Part shown: one piece after another, positions 28,874-39,034 of the stretch
How positions within the stretch are numbered: the stretch's first letter is position 1
Layout: every line of letters begins with the position of its first letter
Source of the DNA: Luteitalea sp. TBR-22
Lineage (GTDB): Bacteria; Acidobacteriota; Vicinamibacteria; Vicinamibacterales; Vicinamibacteraceae
Direction: 5' to 3'
DNA length: 64,000 bases
Assembly (NCBI RefSeq): GCF_016865485.1
Contig: NZ_AP024452.1
Coordinates: 5,354,501-5,418,500 of the forward strand
Position numbers and translations under genes: made by a program
Notes under the pieces: generated by a model
What the model was told of the DNA's origin: nothing
The model's input: the letters and a program-made list of their open reading frames with translations, nothing else
Databases searched by the model: none

Positions 28874-30583
28874 ATGTCCCACCCGTGGCTCCCGCGATCC
28901 TCGTCGCGCCGCGCCTTCCTGCGGGCCGCCGGCGCTGCCGGCCTGGCCGCCGCCTGGCCGGCGACGACGCGAACGCAGCAGGGCGCGCTGTTCGAGGTCG
29001 TGCCCCCGTCACGCAGCGGCATCAGTTGGGTGCACGACAACGCGATGTCCGAGTTCCGCTACCTGCCCGAGACCTGCGGCTCGGGCTGCGCCATCTTCGA
29101 CTTCGATGGCGACGGGTGGATGGACCTCTATCTCGTCAACAGCGGCCCGGCCGACTTCTTCACGCCGAAGACGCCGCTGCGCAACGCCCTCTACAAGAAC
29201 AACCGCGACGGCACGTTCACCGACGTCACCGAGCAGGCCGGCGTGCCCGGCGGCACCTTCGGCATGGGCGTGGCCGTGGGTGACTACGACAACGACGGGT
29301 TTCCTGACCTGTTCGTGACCGCCTACGGCAACTGCACGCTGTACCGCAACAACGGCAACGGCACGTTCACCGACGTGACCGAGAAGGCCGGGCTGCGGGT
29401 GCCTGGCTGGACGACCAGCGCGGTGTGGTTCGACTACGACAACGACGGCCGCCTCGACCTGTTCGTGTGCAGCTTCGTCGAGTTCTCACTGAAGACCAAC
29501 GTGTTCTGCGGCGACAACAAGCTCGGGCGGCGCTACTACTGCATCCCGCGCGTGTTCAAGCCGTCGGCCTCGTTCCTGTTCCACAACAACGGCGACGGCA
29601 CGTTCACCGACGTGACCAGGGGCACCGACATCGCCCGCGCGCTCGGCAAGGGCCTCGGCGTGGTGGCCACCGACATCAACAAGGACGGGCAGCTCGACCT
29701 GTTCGTGGCCAACGATACGGTGCAGAACTTCCTGTTCATGAACCGCGGCAAGGGCGCGTGGGAGGAGATCGGCCTGGCCTCCGAGGTCGGCTTCTCGGCC
29801 AACGGCCAGCCGCGGTCGGGCATGGGCGTGGACGCGGCCGACTTCGACCAGGACGGCTGGGAAGACCTGTTCGTCGCCAACGTCGACCAGGAGATGTTCT
29901 CGCTCTACAAGAACCGCGGGAACGAGTCGTTCCAGGACGTGGCGCACGCCAACGGCATCGCCCAGTCCACCCGCCTGCTCAGCGGCTGGGGCCTGAAGTT
30001 CTTCGACTACGACAACGACGGCCACCTCGACCTGATGCTCGCCAACGGCCACCCGGACGACATGATCGAGCACTACTCCACGCAGGTGACCTACAAGGAG
30101 CCGCTGCTGCTCTTCCACAACGAGGGTGGCAAGCTGAAGGACGTCAGCAAGCAGGCCGGCGACGCCTTCGCGGCGCAGTATCCGGCCCGCGGGCTCGCGG
30201 TCGGCGACCTCGACAACGACGGTCGCCTCGACGTCCTCATCAACAACAACGGCGCCGCTCCGCTCCTGCTGCAGAACCGGGCCGGCCAGGGGAATCACTG
30301 GGTGGGCCTGTCGCTGCAGGGCGTGACCTGCAACCGCGATGCGATCGGCGCGCGCATCAGCTGGTCGGTCGGCGGCAAGGTCACCCGACGGTTCAAGACC
30401 GGCGGCGGCAGCTACCTGTCGGCGCACGACCCTCGCGAGATCCTCGGCCTCGGGCCCGCCACCCAGGTGGACTGGGTCGAGATCGCCTGGCCCGCCCCGA
30501 GCACCCGCGTCGACCGCCTCACCAACGTGAAGGTCGATGCGTACCAGAAGGTGGTGGAGGGGAAGGGCGTGGTTAACGTTTGA
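28874..30583 (+). CDS. Tat-exported CRTAC1-type FG-GAP/ASPIC protein
   Basis: 569 residues from the ATG at 28874, where a twin-arginine leader begins ([20 protein letters not shown]). Calcium-loop FG-GAP blades follow: [76 protein letters not shown]. Residues 475-560 are the ASPIC/UnbV domain ([34 protein letters not shown]). Tat export is odd for this family, where Sec signals are usual, and suggests folding or cofactor loading before export. It heads a plus-strand run with a multihaem cytochrome; the gap of 140 bp holds a heptad array. Confidence 0.93.
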   Translation: MSHPWLPRSSSRRAFLRAAGAAGLAAAWPATTRTQQGALFEVVPPSRSGISWVHDNAMSEFRYLPETCGSGCAIFDFDGDGWMDLYLVNSGPADFFTPKTPLRNALYKNNRDGTFTDVTEQAGVPGGTFGMGVAVGDYDNDGFPDLFVTAYGNCTLYRNNGNGTFTDVTEKAGLRVPGWTTSAVWFDYDNDGRLDLFVCSFVEFSLKTNVFCGDNKLGRRYYCIPRVFKPSASFLFHNNGDGTFTDVTRGTDIARALGKGLGVVATDINKDGQLDLFVANDTVQNFLFMNRGKGAWEEIGLASEVGFSANGQPRSGMGVDAADFDQDGWEDLFVANVDQEMFSLYKNRGNESFQDVAHANGIAQSTRLLSGWGLKFFDYDNDGHLDLMLANGHPDDMIEHYSTQVTYKEPLLLFHNEGGKLKDVSKQAGDAFAAQYPARGLAVGDLDNDGRLDVLINNNGAAPLLLQNRAGQGNHWVGLSLQGVTCNRDAIGARISWSVGGKVTRRFKTGGGSYLSAHDPREILGLGPATQVDWVEIAWPAPSTRVDRLTNVKVDAYQKVVEGKGVVNV

Positions 30584-30628
30584 CGTTTGACGTTTGACGT
30601 TTAGCGTTTGACGTCAGACGTCAGGCGT
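30573..30628. repeat. 7-bp tandem array (TTGACGT class) at a stop codon
   Basis: Eight units: TTAACGT, three TTGACGT, TTAGCGT, TTGACGT, CAGACGT, CAGGCGT. The TGA stop of the CRTAC1 gene (30581-30583) is the first TGA of the array, as at 13909. Confidence 0.88.
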
Positions 30629-30723
30629 TAAAACCGCCCAGCTAGTGCTTTCAGGTGACCCGACCGCAACGCCAGGGCCGCTACTCTGGCGGTTCCGGCG
30701 TTTCCGGCCAATCCAGGTTCCTG

Positions 30724-33700
30724 ATGACCGCACAGATACCGTCTGGGTGGCGAGCGTGGTGGCTCGCCGGCTTCTTCCTCCTCCTTCTCAACAGCGCCTA
30801 TCTGGGCGCGTTTGCGACGGCCTCGGCCTTCTACTACGCCCAGGTGGCGGCCCACGTGATCGGCGGCGCGGTCCTCGGCGCCACCGCCCTGCGCCACGTG
30901 GCCAGGCACCGGGCGGTGCCCGAGGGATGGGGCGTGGCGGCCGGTCCGCTGGTGGTAGCGCTGCTCACCGGGCTGGCGCTGGCCTGGACGGGTGCCACGC
31001 GGCCGTACCGGGGCCTGCTCTACACGCACGTCGCCGCGTCCGTGCTCGGCGTCCTGCCGGTGCTCTTCTGGCTGCTGGCGCGCGCCGGGCGCGTCGGCGC
31101 GCCCACCCTGCCGGGCGCCACGCCGGCCCGCTCGGCCACCCTGATGCGCGCCGCGGTGGCCATCACCCTGCTGGCGATGGTCGGCTCGATCGCCTGGGTC
31201 AGCCGGTACGGCGCCGTCCGGCGCGCCTCCTATCGCATCCAGAATCCGGCCGTGGTGCCCACCTCGATGCAGGAGGAGGGGCCTGGCCCCCGCAGCCCGT
31301 TCTTCCCCTCGCCGGCCAACACGACGCGCGACGGCATCATCCCGTCGAACTTCTTCATGACCAGCAAGGAGTGCGCCCGCTGCCACAAGCAGATCTACGA
31401 CGAGTGGAACGAGTCGGCGCACCACTTCGCGTCGTTCAACAACCAGTGGTACCGCAAGTCGATCGAGTACATGCAGGACACGGTCGGCACCGGCCCGTCC
31501 AAGTGGTGCGCCGGCTGCCATGACCACGCGGTGTTCTTCAACGGACGCTTCGACACGCCGATCAAGCAGCAGATCAACACGCCGGAGGCGCAGAACGGCC
31601 TGAGCTGCACGTCGTGCCACGCCATCACGCACGTCGGCGGCTCGATGGGCAACGGCCACTTCCTCATCGAGTACCCGCCGCTGCACGACCTGGCCGTGAG
31701 CAGCAACCCGCTGCTCCGCTGGGCGCACGACAAGCTGCTGGAGCTCGATCCTCAGCCCCACCGGGAGACGTTCCTCAAGCCGTTCATGACCGACCAGACG
31801 CCCGAGTACTGCAGCACCTGCCACAAGGTGCACCTCGACGTCCCGGTGAACGGCTACCGCTGGATCCGCGGCTTCAACGACTACGACAACTGGCAGGCCT
31901 CGGGCGTGTCCGGCATGGGCGCGCGCGCCTTCTACTACCCGGCCAAGTCGCAGGGCTGCGGCGACTGCCACATGCCGAAGGTGGCCTCGACCGATCCGGC
32001 GGCGAAGTCCGGCCAGCACAAGAGCCACCGGTTCGCGGCCGCCAACACCGCCCTGCCTTTCGTGAACGGCCACGCCAACCAGATGAAGGCCGTGCAGTCG
32101 TTCCTGAAGGACGGCCAGGTCACCATCGACATCTTCGGCCTGGTGCGCACGCCCGGCGGACAGGCCACCGAGGAGCGCCAGGTGGCCGGCAGCGAGCCGC
32201 GCCTCAGCAGCACCTTCGCCGTCGGCGAGGAGTCGATGCATTTCGGCTCCACCACCACCGTCACCACCGCGCCGATGACCGTCGTCGCACCGCTCGACAA
32301 GGCGCAGCCGGCGCTGCGTCGCGGCGAGTCGGTGCGCCTCGAGGTCGTGGTCCGCACGCGCAAGGTCGGGCACTTCTTCCCTGGCGGCACCGTCGACGGC
32401 CACGAGGTGTGGGTCGAGCTCGAGGCGGTCGACAGCAAGGGCCGCACGATCATGCACAGCGGCAAGGTGGCCGACGGGGGCAAGGGGCCGGTGGAGCCCG
32501 GCGCGCACATCTACCGTAGCCTGATGCTCGACGCGGCCGGCAACCCGATCAACAAGCGCAACGCCTGGGCGGCGCGCTCGGTCGCGTACGTGCGCCTCGT
32601 GCCTCCGGGCGCGGCCGACACGATCCACTACCGCCTCGACGTGCCGGCCGACGCCGGCGACTCGATCACGCTCAAGGCCCGGGTGAACTACCGCAAGTTC
32701 GCGTTCTGGACGACGCAGTGGGCGTACGCGGGCGTGCGCGATCCGCACGAGCCGGCCTCGCTCACCACGCGCGACTACGACAACCGCGGCTGGCTGCTGA
32801 ACGGCGACACCTCGAACGTGTCGGGGGGACTCAAGTCGATCCCCGACCTCCCCATCACCGTGATGGCCGAGGCGACGACGACGCTGAAGGTCGTGGGCGC
32901 GAAGGACGCCACCACCGACACACCGGTCGTCACCAGGGCGGTGCGCGAGCGGTGGAACGACTACGGCATCGGCCTGCTGCTGCAGGGCGACCTCAAGGGC
33001 GCCGAGGCGGCGTTCCTCAAGGTGACGCAGGCCGAGCCGGGTTACGCCGACGGCTGGGTGAACGTGGCGCGCGCCCGCCTCAACGAGGGCAACGTCGACG
33101 GCGCATCCGAGATGCTCACGCAGGCGCTGAAGCTGAACCCGACGCTGGCCAAGACCCACTTCTTCCTCGGACAGGCGGCCAGGCAGCAGGGCCGCTACGA
33201 CGAGGCCATCGCGTACTTCAAGGAAGCGGCGCGCCAGTATCCGCGCGACCGCGTGGTGCGCAACCAGCTCGGGCGCGTGTACTTCCTGAAACGGCAGTAC
33301 GAGGCCGCCGTCGCGGAGTTCAAGGCAGCGCTCGACGTCGACACCGAGGATCTGCAGGCACACTACAACCTGATGCTGTGCTATCAGGGCATGGGCAAGC
33401 CGGACCTCGCGGCGCGCGAGCGGAAGCTGTACGAGCGCTACAAGGCCGACGAGGCCGCGCAGGCGATCACCGGCCCCTACCGGCAGATCAACGCCTACGA
33501 CAACAACGAGCGGCAGAGCGTGCACGAGCACGGCGATGCCGCGCCGTACCCGAAGTACTACACGCCGCGCGGCGGCGCGGCGAAGGCGCTCGAGGCTGCG
33601 CGTCGGGCAAGCCCGACGCCTACGAGCCGCGCGACGGCGGCAACGGGCGTCGCGGTGGCGCGTCCGGCAAGCCCGACGCCTGCCCCTGGCGCCGGTGTAG

Positions 33701-33846
33701 CAGCCTCTGATTCCAGGGATGTAGCCGCCGGGCTTGCCCGGCGGTCGTCGCCCCCGCCGACGCCCGGAGCGTCCGACCGCCGACCTGTCCGCCGAAGCGC
33801 AACGCGCGAAGGTGGACTGAAGACTGCCGAGACATCCCCGCAATGA
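30724..33846 (+). CDS. membrane-anchored pentahaem cytochrome c with TPR domain
   Basis: 1040 residues from the ATG at 30724. Four or five membrane spans in residues 9-175 (WWLAGFFLLLLNSAYLGAF, VAAHVIGGAVLGATALRHV, PLVVALLTGLALAW, AASVLGVLPVLFWLL, AVAITLLAMVGSIAWV). Five CxxCH haem sites follow at about residues 217 (CARCH), 262 (CAGCH), 295 (CTSCH), 363 (CSTCH) and 412 (CGDCH), in a cytochrome c554-like arrangement (ECARCHKQIYDEWNESAHH). Beta-rich 440-730, then TPRs at about 740-900. The last 80 residues (RRASPTPTS, RPASPTPAPG) are encoded by REP-like units and look like a recent extension. Expected role: periplasmic electron transfer. The stop overlaps the next gene as ATGA. Confidence 0.93.
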   Translation: MTAQIPSGWRAWWLAGFFLLLLNSAYLGAFATASAFYYAQVAAHVIGGAVLGATALRHVARHRAVPEGWGVAAGPLVVALLTGLALAWTGATRPYRGLLYTHVAASVLGVLPVLFWLLARAGRVGAPTLPGATPARSATLMRAAVAITLLAMVGSIAWVSRYGAVRRASYRIQNPAVVPTSMQEEGPGPRSPFFPSPANTTRDGIIPSNFFMTSKECARCHKQIYDEWNESAHHFASFNNQWYRKSIEYMQDTVGTGPSKWCAGCHDHAVFFNGRFDTPIKQQINTPEAQNGLSCTSCHAITHVGGSMGNGHFLIEYPPLHDLAVSSNPLLRWAHDKLLELDPQPHRETFLKPFMTDQTPEYCSTCHKVHLDVPVNGYRWIRGFNDYDNWQASGVSGMGARAFYYPAKSQGCGDCHMPKVASTDPAAKSGQHKSHRFAAANTALPFVNGHANQMKAVQSFLKDGQVTIDIFGLVRTPGGQATEERQVAGSEPRLSSTFAVGEESMHFGSTTTVTTAPMTVVAPLDKAQPALRRGESVRLEVVVRTRKVGHFFPGGTVDGHEVWVELEAVDSKGRTIMHSGKVADGGKGPVEPGAHIYRSLMLDAAGNPINKRNAWAARSVAYVRLVPPGAADTIHYRLDVPADAGDSITLKARVNYRKFAFWTTQWAYAGVRDPHEPASLTTRDYDNRGWLLNGDTSNVSGGLKSIPDLPITVMAEATTTLKVVGAKDATTDTPVVTRAVRERWNDYGIGLLLQGDLKGAEAAFLKVTQAEPGYADGWVNVARARLNEGNVDGASEMLTQALKLNPTLAKTHFFLGQAARQQGRYDEAIAYFKEAARQYPRDRVVRNQLGRVYFLKRQYEAAVAEFKAALDVDTEDLQAHYNLMLCYQGMGKPDLAARERKLYERYKADEAAQAITGPYRQINAYDNNERQSVHEHGDAAPYPKYYTPRGGAAKALEAARRASPTPTSRATAATGVAVARPASPTPAPGAGVAASDSRDVAAGLARRSSPPPTPGASDRRPVRRSATREGGLKTAETSPQ
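33600..33744. repeat. cluster of three REP-like hairpins inside a coding 3' end
   Basis: GCGTCGGGC-AA-GCCCGACGC with CTAC (33600-33623); an imperfect copy GCGTCCGGC-AA-GCCCGACGC (33660-33679); and GTAG with CCGCCGGGC-TT-GCCCGGCGG (33721-33744). All three are read through in frame by the cytochrome gene, giving SPTP-rich sequence. Confidence 0.75.
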
Positions 33847-35549
33847 TGCGTTCGCCTTTTCTGACCCTTCCGCTGGCGGCCCTCGTGGTCGCCGGCCTCG
33901 TCACCGGCCTGCGCGCGCAAGCGCCGAGATCGGCCGCCGCCGCGCCAGCCGGCGCCATCGCCTTCTCGGACGTCACCGCGCCGGTCGGCGTCACGTTCCG
34001 CCACGCGAGCGGCGCCTTCGGCAAGAAGTACCTGCCCGAGACGATGGGGGCAGGCGTGGTGGTCTTCGACGCCGACGGCGACGGGCGCCAGGACCTGTAC
34101 TTGGCCAACGGCAAGGCATGGCCAGGGAGGCCACCGCTCAGGTCGATGCCGGCGCTGTACCGCAACACCGGCGGCCGCTTCGTCGACGTCACCCGCGCCT
34201 CCGGCCTGGCCGCCGAGATGTACGGGATGGGTGGCGCCGCCGCCGACTACGACAACGACGGCGACGTGGACCTGCTGGTCACCGCGCTCGGCGGCAGCCG
34301 GCTGTATCGCAACACCGGGGGCGGCCGGTTCGAGGACGTCACGGCCAGCGCCGGCGTCGGGCGGGCGGGGTTCTCGACCAGCGCCGCCTGGTTCGACTAC
34401 GACAAGGACGGGCGCCTCGACCTCATCGTCGCCAACTACGTGCAGTGGCAGATCGACAAGGACATCCACTGCACGCTCGACGGCAAGACCAAGTCGTACT
34501 GCACGCCCGAGAGCTACAAGGGCGAGACGCCGTTCCTGTTCCGCAACAACGGCAACGGGACGTTCGAGGACGTGACCCGGAAGTCCGGCCTCTTCGACCC
34601 GACGAGCAAGGGTCTCGGCGTGGGCCTCATCGACTACAACGCCGACGGCTGGCTCGACGTGTTCATCGCCAACGACACGCAACCGAATCGCCTCTACCGG
34701 AACACCGGCAAGGGCACCTTCGTGGACGAGGCGGTGACGGCCGGCGTCGCCTTCAACGAGGCGGGGGTGGCGCGCGCCGGCATGGGCGTCGACGCGGCGG
34801 ACTTCGACGGCTCGGGGCGCCCGGGCCTGCTGATCGGCAACTTCTCCAACGAGATGCTGTCGCTCTACCGCAACGAGGGCAACGGCCTGTTCATCGACGA
34901 CGCGCCGACCTCGAGCCTCGGGCGCGAATCGCTGCTGTCGCTGACCTTTGCGTGCTTCTTCTTCGACGCCGACAACGACGGCTGGGTGGACATCTTCACC
35001 GCCAACGGGCACGTCGCCGACGACATCAATCGCGTGCAGCCGAAGGTCACCTACGCGCAGGCGTCGCACCTGTACCGCAATGCCGGCAAGGGACGCTTCT
35101 CCAACGTCGCCGCCGGCACGGCGCTCGCCGTGCCCACCGTGGCACGCGGCGCCGCGCACCTCGACATGGACAACGACGGCGACCAGGATCTCGTCATCAC
35201 CGTCAACAACGGGCCGGCGCGGGTGCTGCGCAACGACTCGAAGGGCGGCCGTGCGTTGCGGCTGGCGCTGGTCGGCACGCGCTCGAACCGGTCGGCCATC
35301 GGCGCGCAGGTACGCGTCACGGTGGGCGGGGCGACGCGGCTCGCGATGGTCAAGTCCGGGTCGAGCTACCTGTCGCAGAGCGAGTTGCCGCTCACCTTCG
35401 GGCTCGGCGCGGCGTCAAAGGTGGAGCAGGTCGAGATTCGCTGGCCGAGCGGCCAGGTCGATCGCCTCGGCCCGCAGGACGCCGGCCAGACGCTCGTCGT
35501 CACCGAGGCGAAGGGCGTCACGCAGAAGGTGCCGTTCACCCGCCCGTAG
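33843..35549 (+). CDS. secreted CRTAC1-type FG-GAP/ASPIC protein
   Basis: 568 residues, start overlapping the cytochrome stop by 4 bp. Sec signal (FLTLPLAALVVAGLVTGLRAQ). Propeller loops FDADGDGRQD, AADYDNDGDVD, WFDYDKDGRLD, LIDYNADGWLD, AADFDGSGRPG, FFDADNDGWVD, HLDMDNDGDQD, with the family's YLPETMGAG and [27 protein letters not shown]/UnbV at about 475-555 ([29 protein letters not shown]). Closest relative in the window is the protein at 8112. Its stop codon TAG is supplied by the GTAG head of a REP-like element. Coupled translation with the cytochrome suggests a joint function at the cell surface. Confidence 0.94.
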   Translation: MMRSPFLTLPLAALVVAGLVTGLRAQAPRSAAAAPAGAIAFSDVTAPVGVTFRHASGAFGKKYLPETMGAGVVVFDADGDGRQDLYLANGKAWPGRPPLRSMPALYRNTGGRFVDVTRASGLAAEMYGMGGAAADYDNDGDVDLLVTALGGSRLYRNTGGGRFEDVTASAGVGRAGFSTSAAWFDYDKDGRLDLIVANYVQWQIDKDIHCTLDGKTKSYCTPESYKGETPFLFRNNGNGTFEDVTRKSGLFDPTSKGLGVGLIDYNADGWLDVFIANDTQPNRLYRNTGKGTFVDEAVTAGVAFNEAGVARAGMGVDAADFDGSGRPGLLIGNFSNEMLSLYRNEGNGLFIDDAPTSSLGRESLLSLTFACFFFDADNDGWVDIFTANGHVADDINRVQPKVTYAQASHLYRNAGKGRFSNVAAGTALAVPTVARGAAHLDMDNDGDQDLVITVNNGPARVLRNDSKGGRALRLALVGTRSNRSAIGAQVRVTVGGATRLAMVKSGSSYLSQSELPLTFGLGAASKVEQVEIRWPSGQVDRLGPQDAGQTLVVTEAKGVTQKVPFTRP

Positions 35550-35667
35550 GCGCCGGACTTGTCCGGCGCTCTCGTCTGGTGCGGCATCTCTGACCGTCGG
35601 ATACGGCCGACGCCTACGGATCGGCATCGCGAAACATCACTGACCCGTCGGGCAAGCCCGACGGCAA
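35546..35667. repeat. three REP-like hairpins after the CRTAC1 gene
   Basis: GTAG (35546-35549) with GCGCCGGAC-TT-GTCCGGCGC (35550-35569); a degenerate minus-strand unit with GTAG head around 35593-35616; and CCGTCGGGC-AA-GCCCGACGG (35645-35664) followed by CAAC (GTTG on minus). They fill the 146-bp space before the TPR/FG-GAP gene. Confidence 0.7.
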
Positions 35668-35695
35668 CGAACCAGGGCCGACGGCCACCAATTCC

Positions 35696-38600
35696 ATGAC
35701 ACGCACATTCACGGTTCTCGCCGGTCTGGTCACCCTGGGCGTGGTCCTCACGGCGCAGGCGCCGACGCCCCCGGCCCGCGACGTCCGCGAGAAGGCCTGG
35801 CAGGCCAACAACCTCGGCGTGGCGTACCTCGAGCAGTTCAACCACGCGAAGGCGGCCACGCAGTTCGAGGCGGCGCTCGGCATCGACCCGACGCTCGTCG
35901 CGGCGCGCGTCAACCTCGCGATCGCGCGGCTGTACGAGCCGGACCTGCCGGCCGCGCTGAAAGTCGCCACCGCCGCGGCGGCGTCTGCCGGGGCGCCTCC
36001 GCACGCCGACTTCGTCCTCGGGCTGATCGCGCGGCAGGAGAACCGCGAGGACGAGGCGCTCGCGGCCTTCCGGCGCGTGCTCGAGGCCGACCCCGACGAC
36101 GTGGCGTCGCTGGTCAACGTCGGGCAGCTGTTGCTGCAGAAGCGGGCCTACGCCGACGCGGTGCCGGTGTTCACGCGCGCCGTGGAGCTCGAGCCCTACA
36201 ACGTCTCGGCGCTCTACAACCTCGCCGTCGCCCAGACGCGCGCCGGCCAGCGTGAACTCGGTGCCGAGACCACCAGGCGGTTCCAGGCCCTGCGCGAGAC
36301 GGGCTACGGCACGACCTACTCGAACGCCTACCTGGAACAGGGCCGGTACGCCGAAGCCATCCTCTCCACCGGCGCGGAGGCGGACCTGGCCGCTCCGCCG
36401 CCGACGCTGACCTACGCGGCGCGTCCGCTGGCCCTGGGCCCTCGCCCGCCGGTGGCCATCACCGCCGCCGACATCGATCGCGATGGTCGCACCGACCTGA
36501 TCGCCGTGCACGAGGACGGGTTCGAGGCCTACGCGGCTGCCGCCGCCCCGACACCGACCCGCGTCTCGACCGGGACCCTGGCGACACCTGGACTTGGCGC
36601 GCGAGGGGCCGTGGTTGCCGACGTCGACAACGACGGCAAGGCCGACGTGCTGATCCACGGGCGAGGCGGCGTGGCCCTGTGGCGGCAGGTGGCCGGCCAG
36701 GGCGGCGCCTCATTCGGGTTCGAGGACGTGACCCGGGCCTCGACGATGGCCACGACGCTCGATGTGCGCACGGCGGCGCTCGTCGACCTCGATCACGATG
36801 GCGACGCCGACGTGGTGCTGGGCGGCGCGACACGCGACGGCGCGGCGGCCCCGCTCGCGGCCTGGCGCAACAACGGCGACGGCACCTTCGTGGACATGAG
36901 CGCCAGCGCCCTGCCCGGGCAGGCGCCGCTGGTCGCGACGGCCATCGTGCCCACCGACGTGGACCTGCGCCGCGACATCGACGTACTGGTGCTCGGCGAG
37001 GACGGCCGGCTCCGCCTGTGGCGCAACATGCGCGACGCGACCTTCCGCGAGGTGTCGGCGACGGTGGGCCTGGACGCCCTGCCACCGGCGGCGGCGATGG
37101 CGGTCGGCGATGCGACCAAGGACGGCTTCCCCGACATCGCGCTGAGCGCGAAGACCGGCGCGAGCGTCATCGCCGTCGGCGCCTCGAACAACCGCTTCAC
37201 GGCACGACCGCTGCCGGCACTGCCGACCGGCGCCTCGGCGGCGCAGATGGCCGACGCCGACAACGACGGCCTCCTCGACGTCGTCGCCCTGCTGCCCGAC
37301 GGGGTCCACGTGGTCCGGCAGGCCAGCGGCGGCGCCTTCGAGGACGTGTCCACGCGCACCGGACTCACGAGGACCGGCACGGCCGACGCCGCGGCTGCGG
37401 GCCTGGCCCTGCTGGACGCCGACCTGTCCGGCTCGCTCGACATTCTGCAGTGGCGCCACGGCGCAGCGACGTTGCTCGTGGCCGTGGGCGCGGCGCCCGG
37501 CTTCCGCGTCACGCTGCAGGGACAGGTGAGCAACAGGAGTGGCCTCGGCTCGAAGATCGAGATGCGGGCCGGCAGCCTGTGGCAGAAGCTCGAGGCGTCT
37601 GCGGCATCGCCGGCAGCCGCGCCGGCCGACCTGCTCTTCGGGCTCGGCACGCGGCCCTCGCCCGACGTCGTGCGCGTGCTCTGGCCGGCTGGCATCGTGC
37701 AGGCCGAGGCCCTGGCGGCCGACGTGCAGAAGGCGGGCCGGCTCGAGGTGATAGAGCTCGACCGCAAGCCCTCCTCGTGCCCGTACCTCTACACGTGGAC
37801 GGGAGATCGCTTCGAGTTCGTGACCGACTTCCTCGGCGGCGGGGAGATGGGCTACCAGCTCTCGCCGGGCGTGTTCAACACGCCTGACCCGGAGGAGTTC
37901 GTCCGCATCCGGGGCGACCAGCTCAAGGCCCGCGACGGGCGGTACGAACTGCGCGTGACCAACGAGCTCGAGGAGACGCTCTTCATCGACCACCTTTCGC
38001 TGCTCGCCGTCGACCACCCCGAAGGCACCGACGTCTTCCCGCTCGAGGGCATGGTCTCGGCGCCTGCGCCGGGGCTGCGGTACGCCGTGGTCCGCGACCG
38101 GCGGGCTCCCGCCGGCGTGACCGACGCCGCTGGCCGCGACGCGACCGGCGCGGCCGGGAAAGTCGACCACACCTTCGTGGACGGCCTGCCGCTGCTGCCC
38201 GTCCGCGGCTATGCGAAGCCGCACGCGATGACGATCGACCTCGGGGCGAACACGCCGGCGCGTGGCGCCGTGTTGCTCCTCACCGGCTGGACCGACTACG
38301 CGTTCTCGAGCGACAACGTCGCCGCGCACCAGGCCGGGCACGCGCTGCACCCGCCGTCGTTGCAGGTGAAGGACGCCTCTGGCGCCTGGCGCACGGTGGT
38401 CGAGGAGATCGGCGTTCCCGTCGGCCGGCCGCAGACGATCGTCGTCGACCTGACCGACCGGTTCCTGTCGTCGAGTCGCGAGGTGCGCATCGCGACGACG
38501 ATGCGGGTGTACTGGGATCAGGTGGAGGTGGCGACGCGGGTGCCCGACGCGCAGCCCGTGATCACGCGCGCCGGGGCGTCGCTGGCCGACCTCCGCTGGC

Positions 38601-39034
38601 GCGGCTTCTCCGAGCCGACGACGACGCGCGAGCCGTTGACGTTCGATTACGGGAAGGTGACGCCGCACTCGCCATGGAAGCAGATGCCCGGGCGCTATAC
38701 GCGTGAGGGCGACGTGCGGGCGCTGCTCGATGCCGTGGACGACCGCTTCGTGGTGTCGCGTCCCGGAGACGAGATCGCGCTGGCCTTCGAGGCCGCGGCG
38801 TTCCCGGCGGAGCGGGCGGGCTGGACGCGGACGTACCTCCTGCACGGCGACGGGTTCAGCAAGGAGATGGACATCAACTCGCAGAGCCCCGATCAGGCCT
38901 GGCCGCTGCCGTCGCACTCGATGACGCGTTACCCGGCGCCGGCCTCGCCGCTCGACGAGCCGGCCTGGTTCACGCACTACAACACGCGCGTCGTCGGCCG
39001 GCAGGTGCCGCGCCTGGCGGGCGTGCCGCGGTGA
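35696..39034 (+). CDS. secreted TPR + FG-GAP/ASPIC fusion protein
   Basis: 1112 residues. Sec signal (FTVLAGLVTLGVVLTAQA). Residues 30-230 are TPRs (AWQANNLGVAYLEQFNHAKA, DFVLGLIARQENREDEALAA, ASLVNVGQLLLQKRAYADAV). Residues 255-600 are degenerate FG-GAP blades (AADIDRDGRTD, VADVDNDGKAD, LVDLDHDGDAD, MADADNDGLLD), followed by an ASPIC-like stretch (RSGLGSKIEMRAG..LLFGLG). The C-terminal 420 residues open with SSCPYLYTWTGDRFEFVTDF and hold beta-rich sequence with two conserved-looking YELRVTNELEETLFID and EVRIATTMRVYWDQVEV segments, a domain seen at the end of large acidobacterial CRTAC1 proteins. Its stop overlaps the amidase start as GTGA. Confidence 0.93.
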   Translation: MTRTFTVLAGLVTLGVVLTAQAPTPPARDVREKAWQANNLGVAYLEQFNHAKAATQFEAALGIDPTLVAARVNLAIARLYEPDLPAALKVATAAAASAGAPPHADFVLGLIARQENREDEALAAFRRVLEADPDDVASLVNVGQLLLQKRAYADAVPVFTRAVELEPYNVSALYNLAVAQTRAGQRELGAETTRRFQALRETGYGTTYSNAYLEQGRYAEAILSTGAEADLAAPPPTLTYAARPLALGPRPPVAITAADIDRDGRTDLIAVHEDGFEAYAAAAAPTPTRVSTGTLATPGLGARGAVVADVDNDGKADVLIHGRGGVALWRQVAGQGGASFGFEDVTRASTMATTLDVRTAALVDLDHDGDADVVLGGATRDGAAAPLAAWRNNGDGTFVDMSASALPGQAPLVATAIVPTDVDLRRDIDVLVLGEDGRLRLWRNMRDATFREVSATVGLDALPPAAAMAVGDATKDGFPDIALSAKTGASVIAVGASNNRFTARPLPALPTGASAAQMADADNDGLLDVVALLPDGVHVVRQASGGAFEDVSTRTGLTRTGTADAAAAGLALLDADLSGSLDILQWRHGAATLLVAVGAAPGFRVTLQGQVSNRSGLGSKIEMRAGSLWQKLEASAASPAAAPADLLFGLGTRPSPDVVRVLWPAGIVQAEALAADVQKAGRLEVIELDRKPSSCPYLYTWTGDRFEFVTDFLGGGEMGYQLSPGVFNTPDPEEFVRIRGDQLKARDGRYELRVTNELEETLFIDHLSLLAVDHPEGTDVFPLEGMVSAPAPGLRYAVVRDRRAPAGVTDAAGRDATGAAGKVDHTFVDGLPLLPVRGYAKPHAMTIDLGANTPARGAVLLLTGWTDYAFSSDNVAAHQAGHALHPPSLQVKDASGAWRTVVEEIGVPVGRPQTIVVDLTDRFLSSSREVRIATTMRVYWDQVEVATRVPDAQPVITRAGASLADLRWRGFSEPTTTREPLTFDYGKVTPHSPWKQMPGRYTREGDVRALLDAVDDRFVVSRPGDEIALAFEAAAFPAERAGWTRTYLLHGDGFSKEMDINSQSPDQAWPLPSHSMTRYPAPASPLDEPAWFTHYNTRVVGRQVPRLAGVPR

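Noticed and set aside
30628-33843. 1071-codon minus-strand open frame over the cytochrome gene
   Set aside because: Antisense shadow; the plus strand has five CxxCH sites, membrane spans and TPRs.
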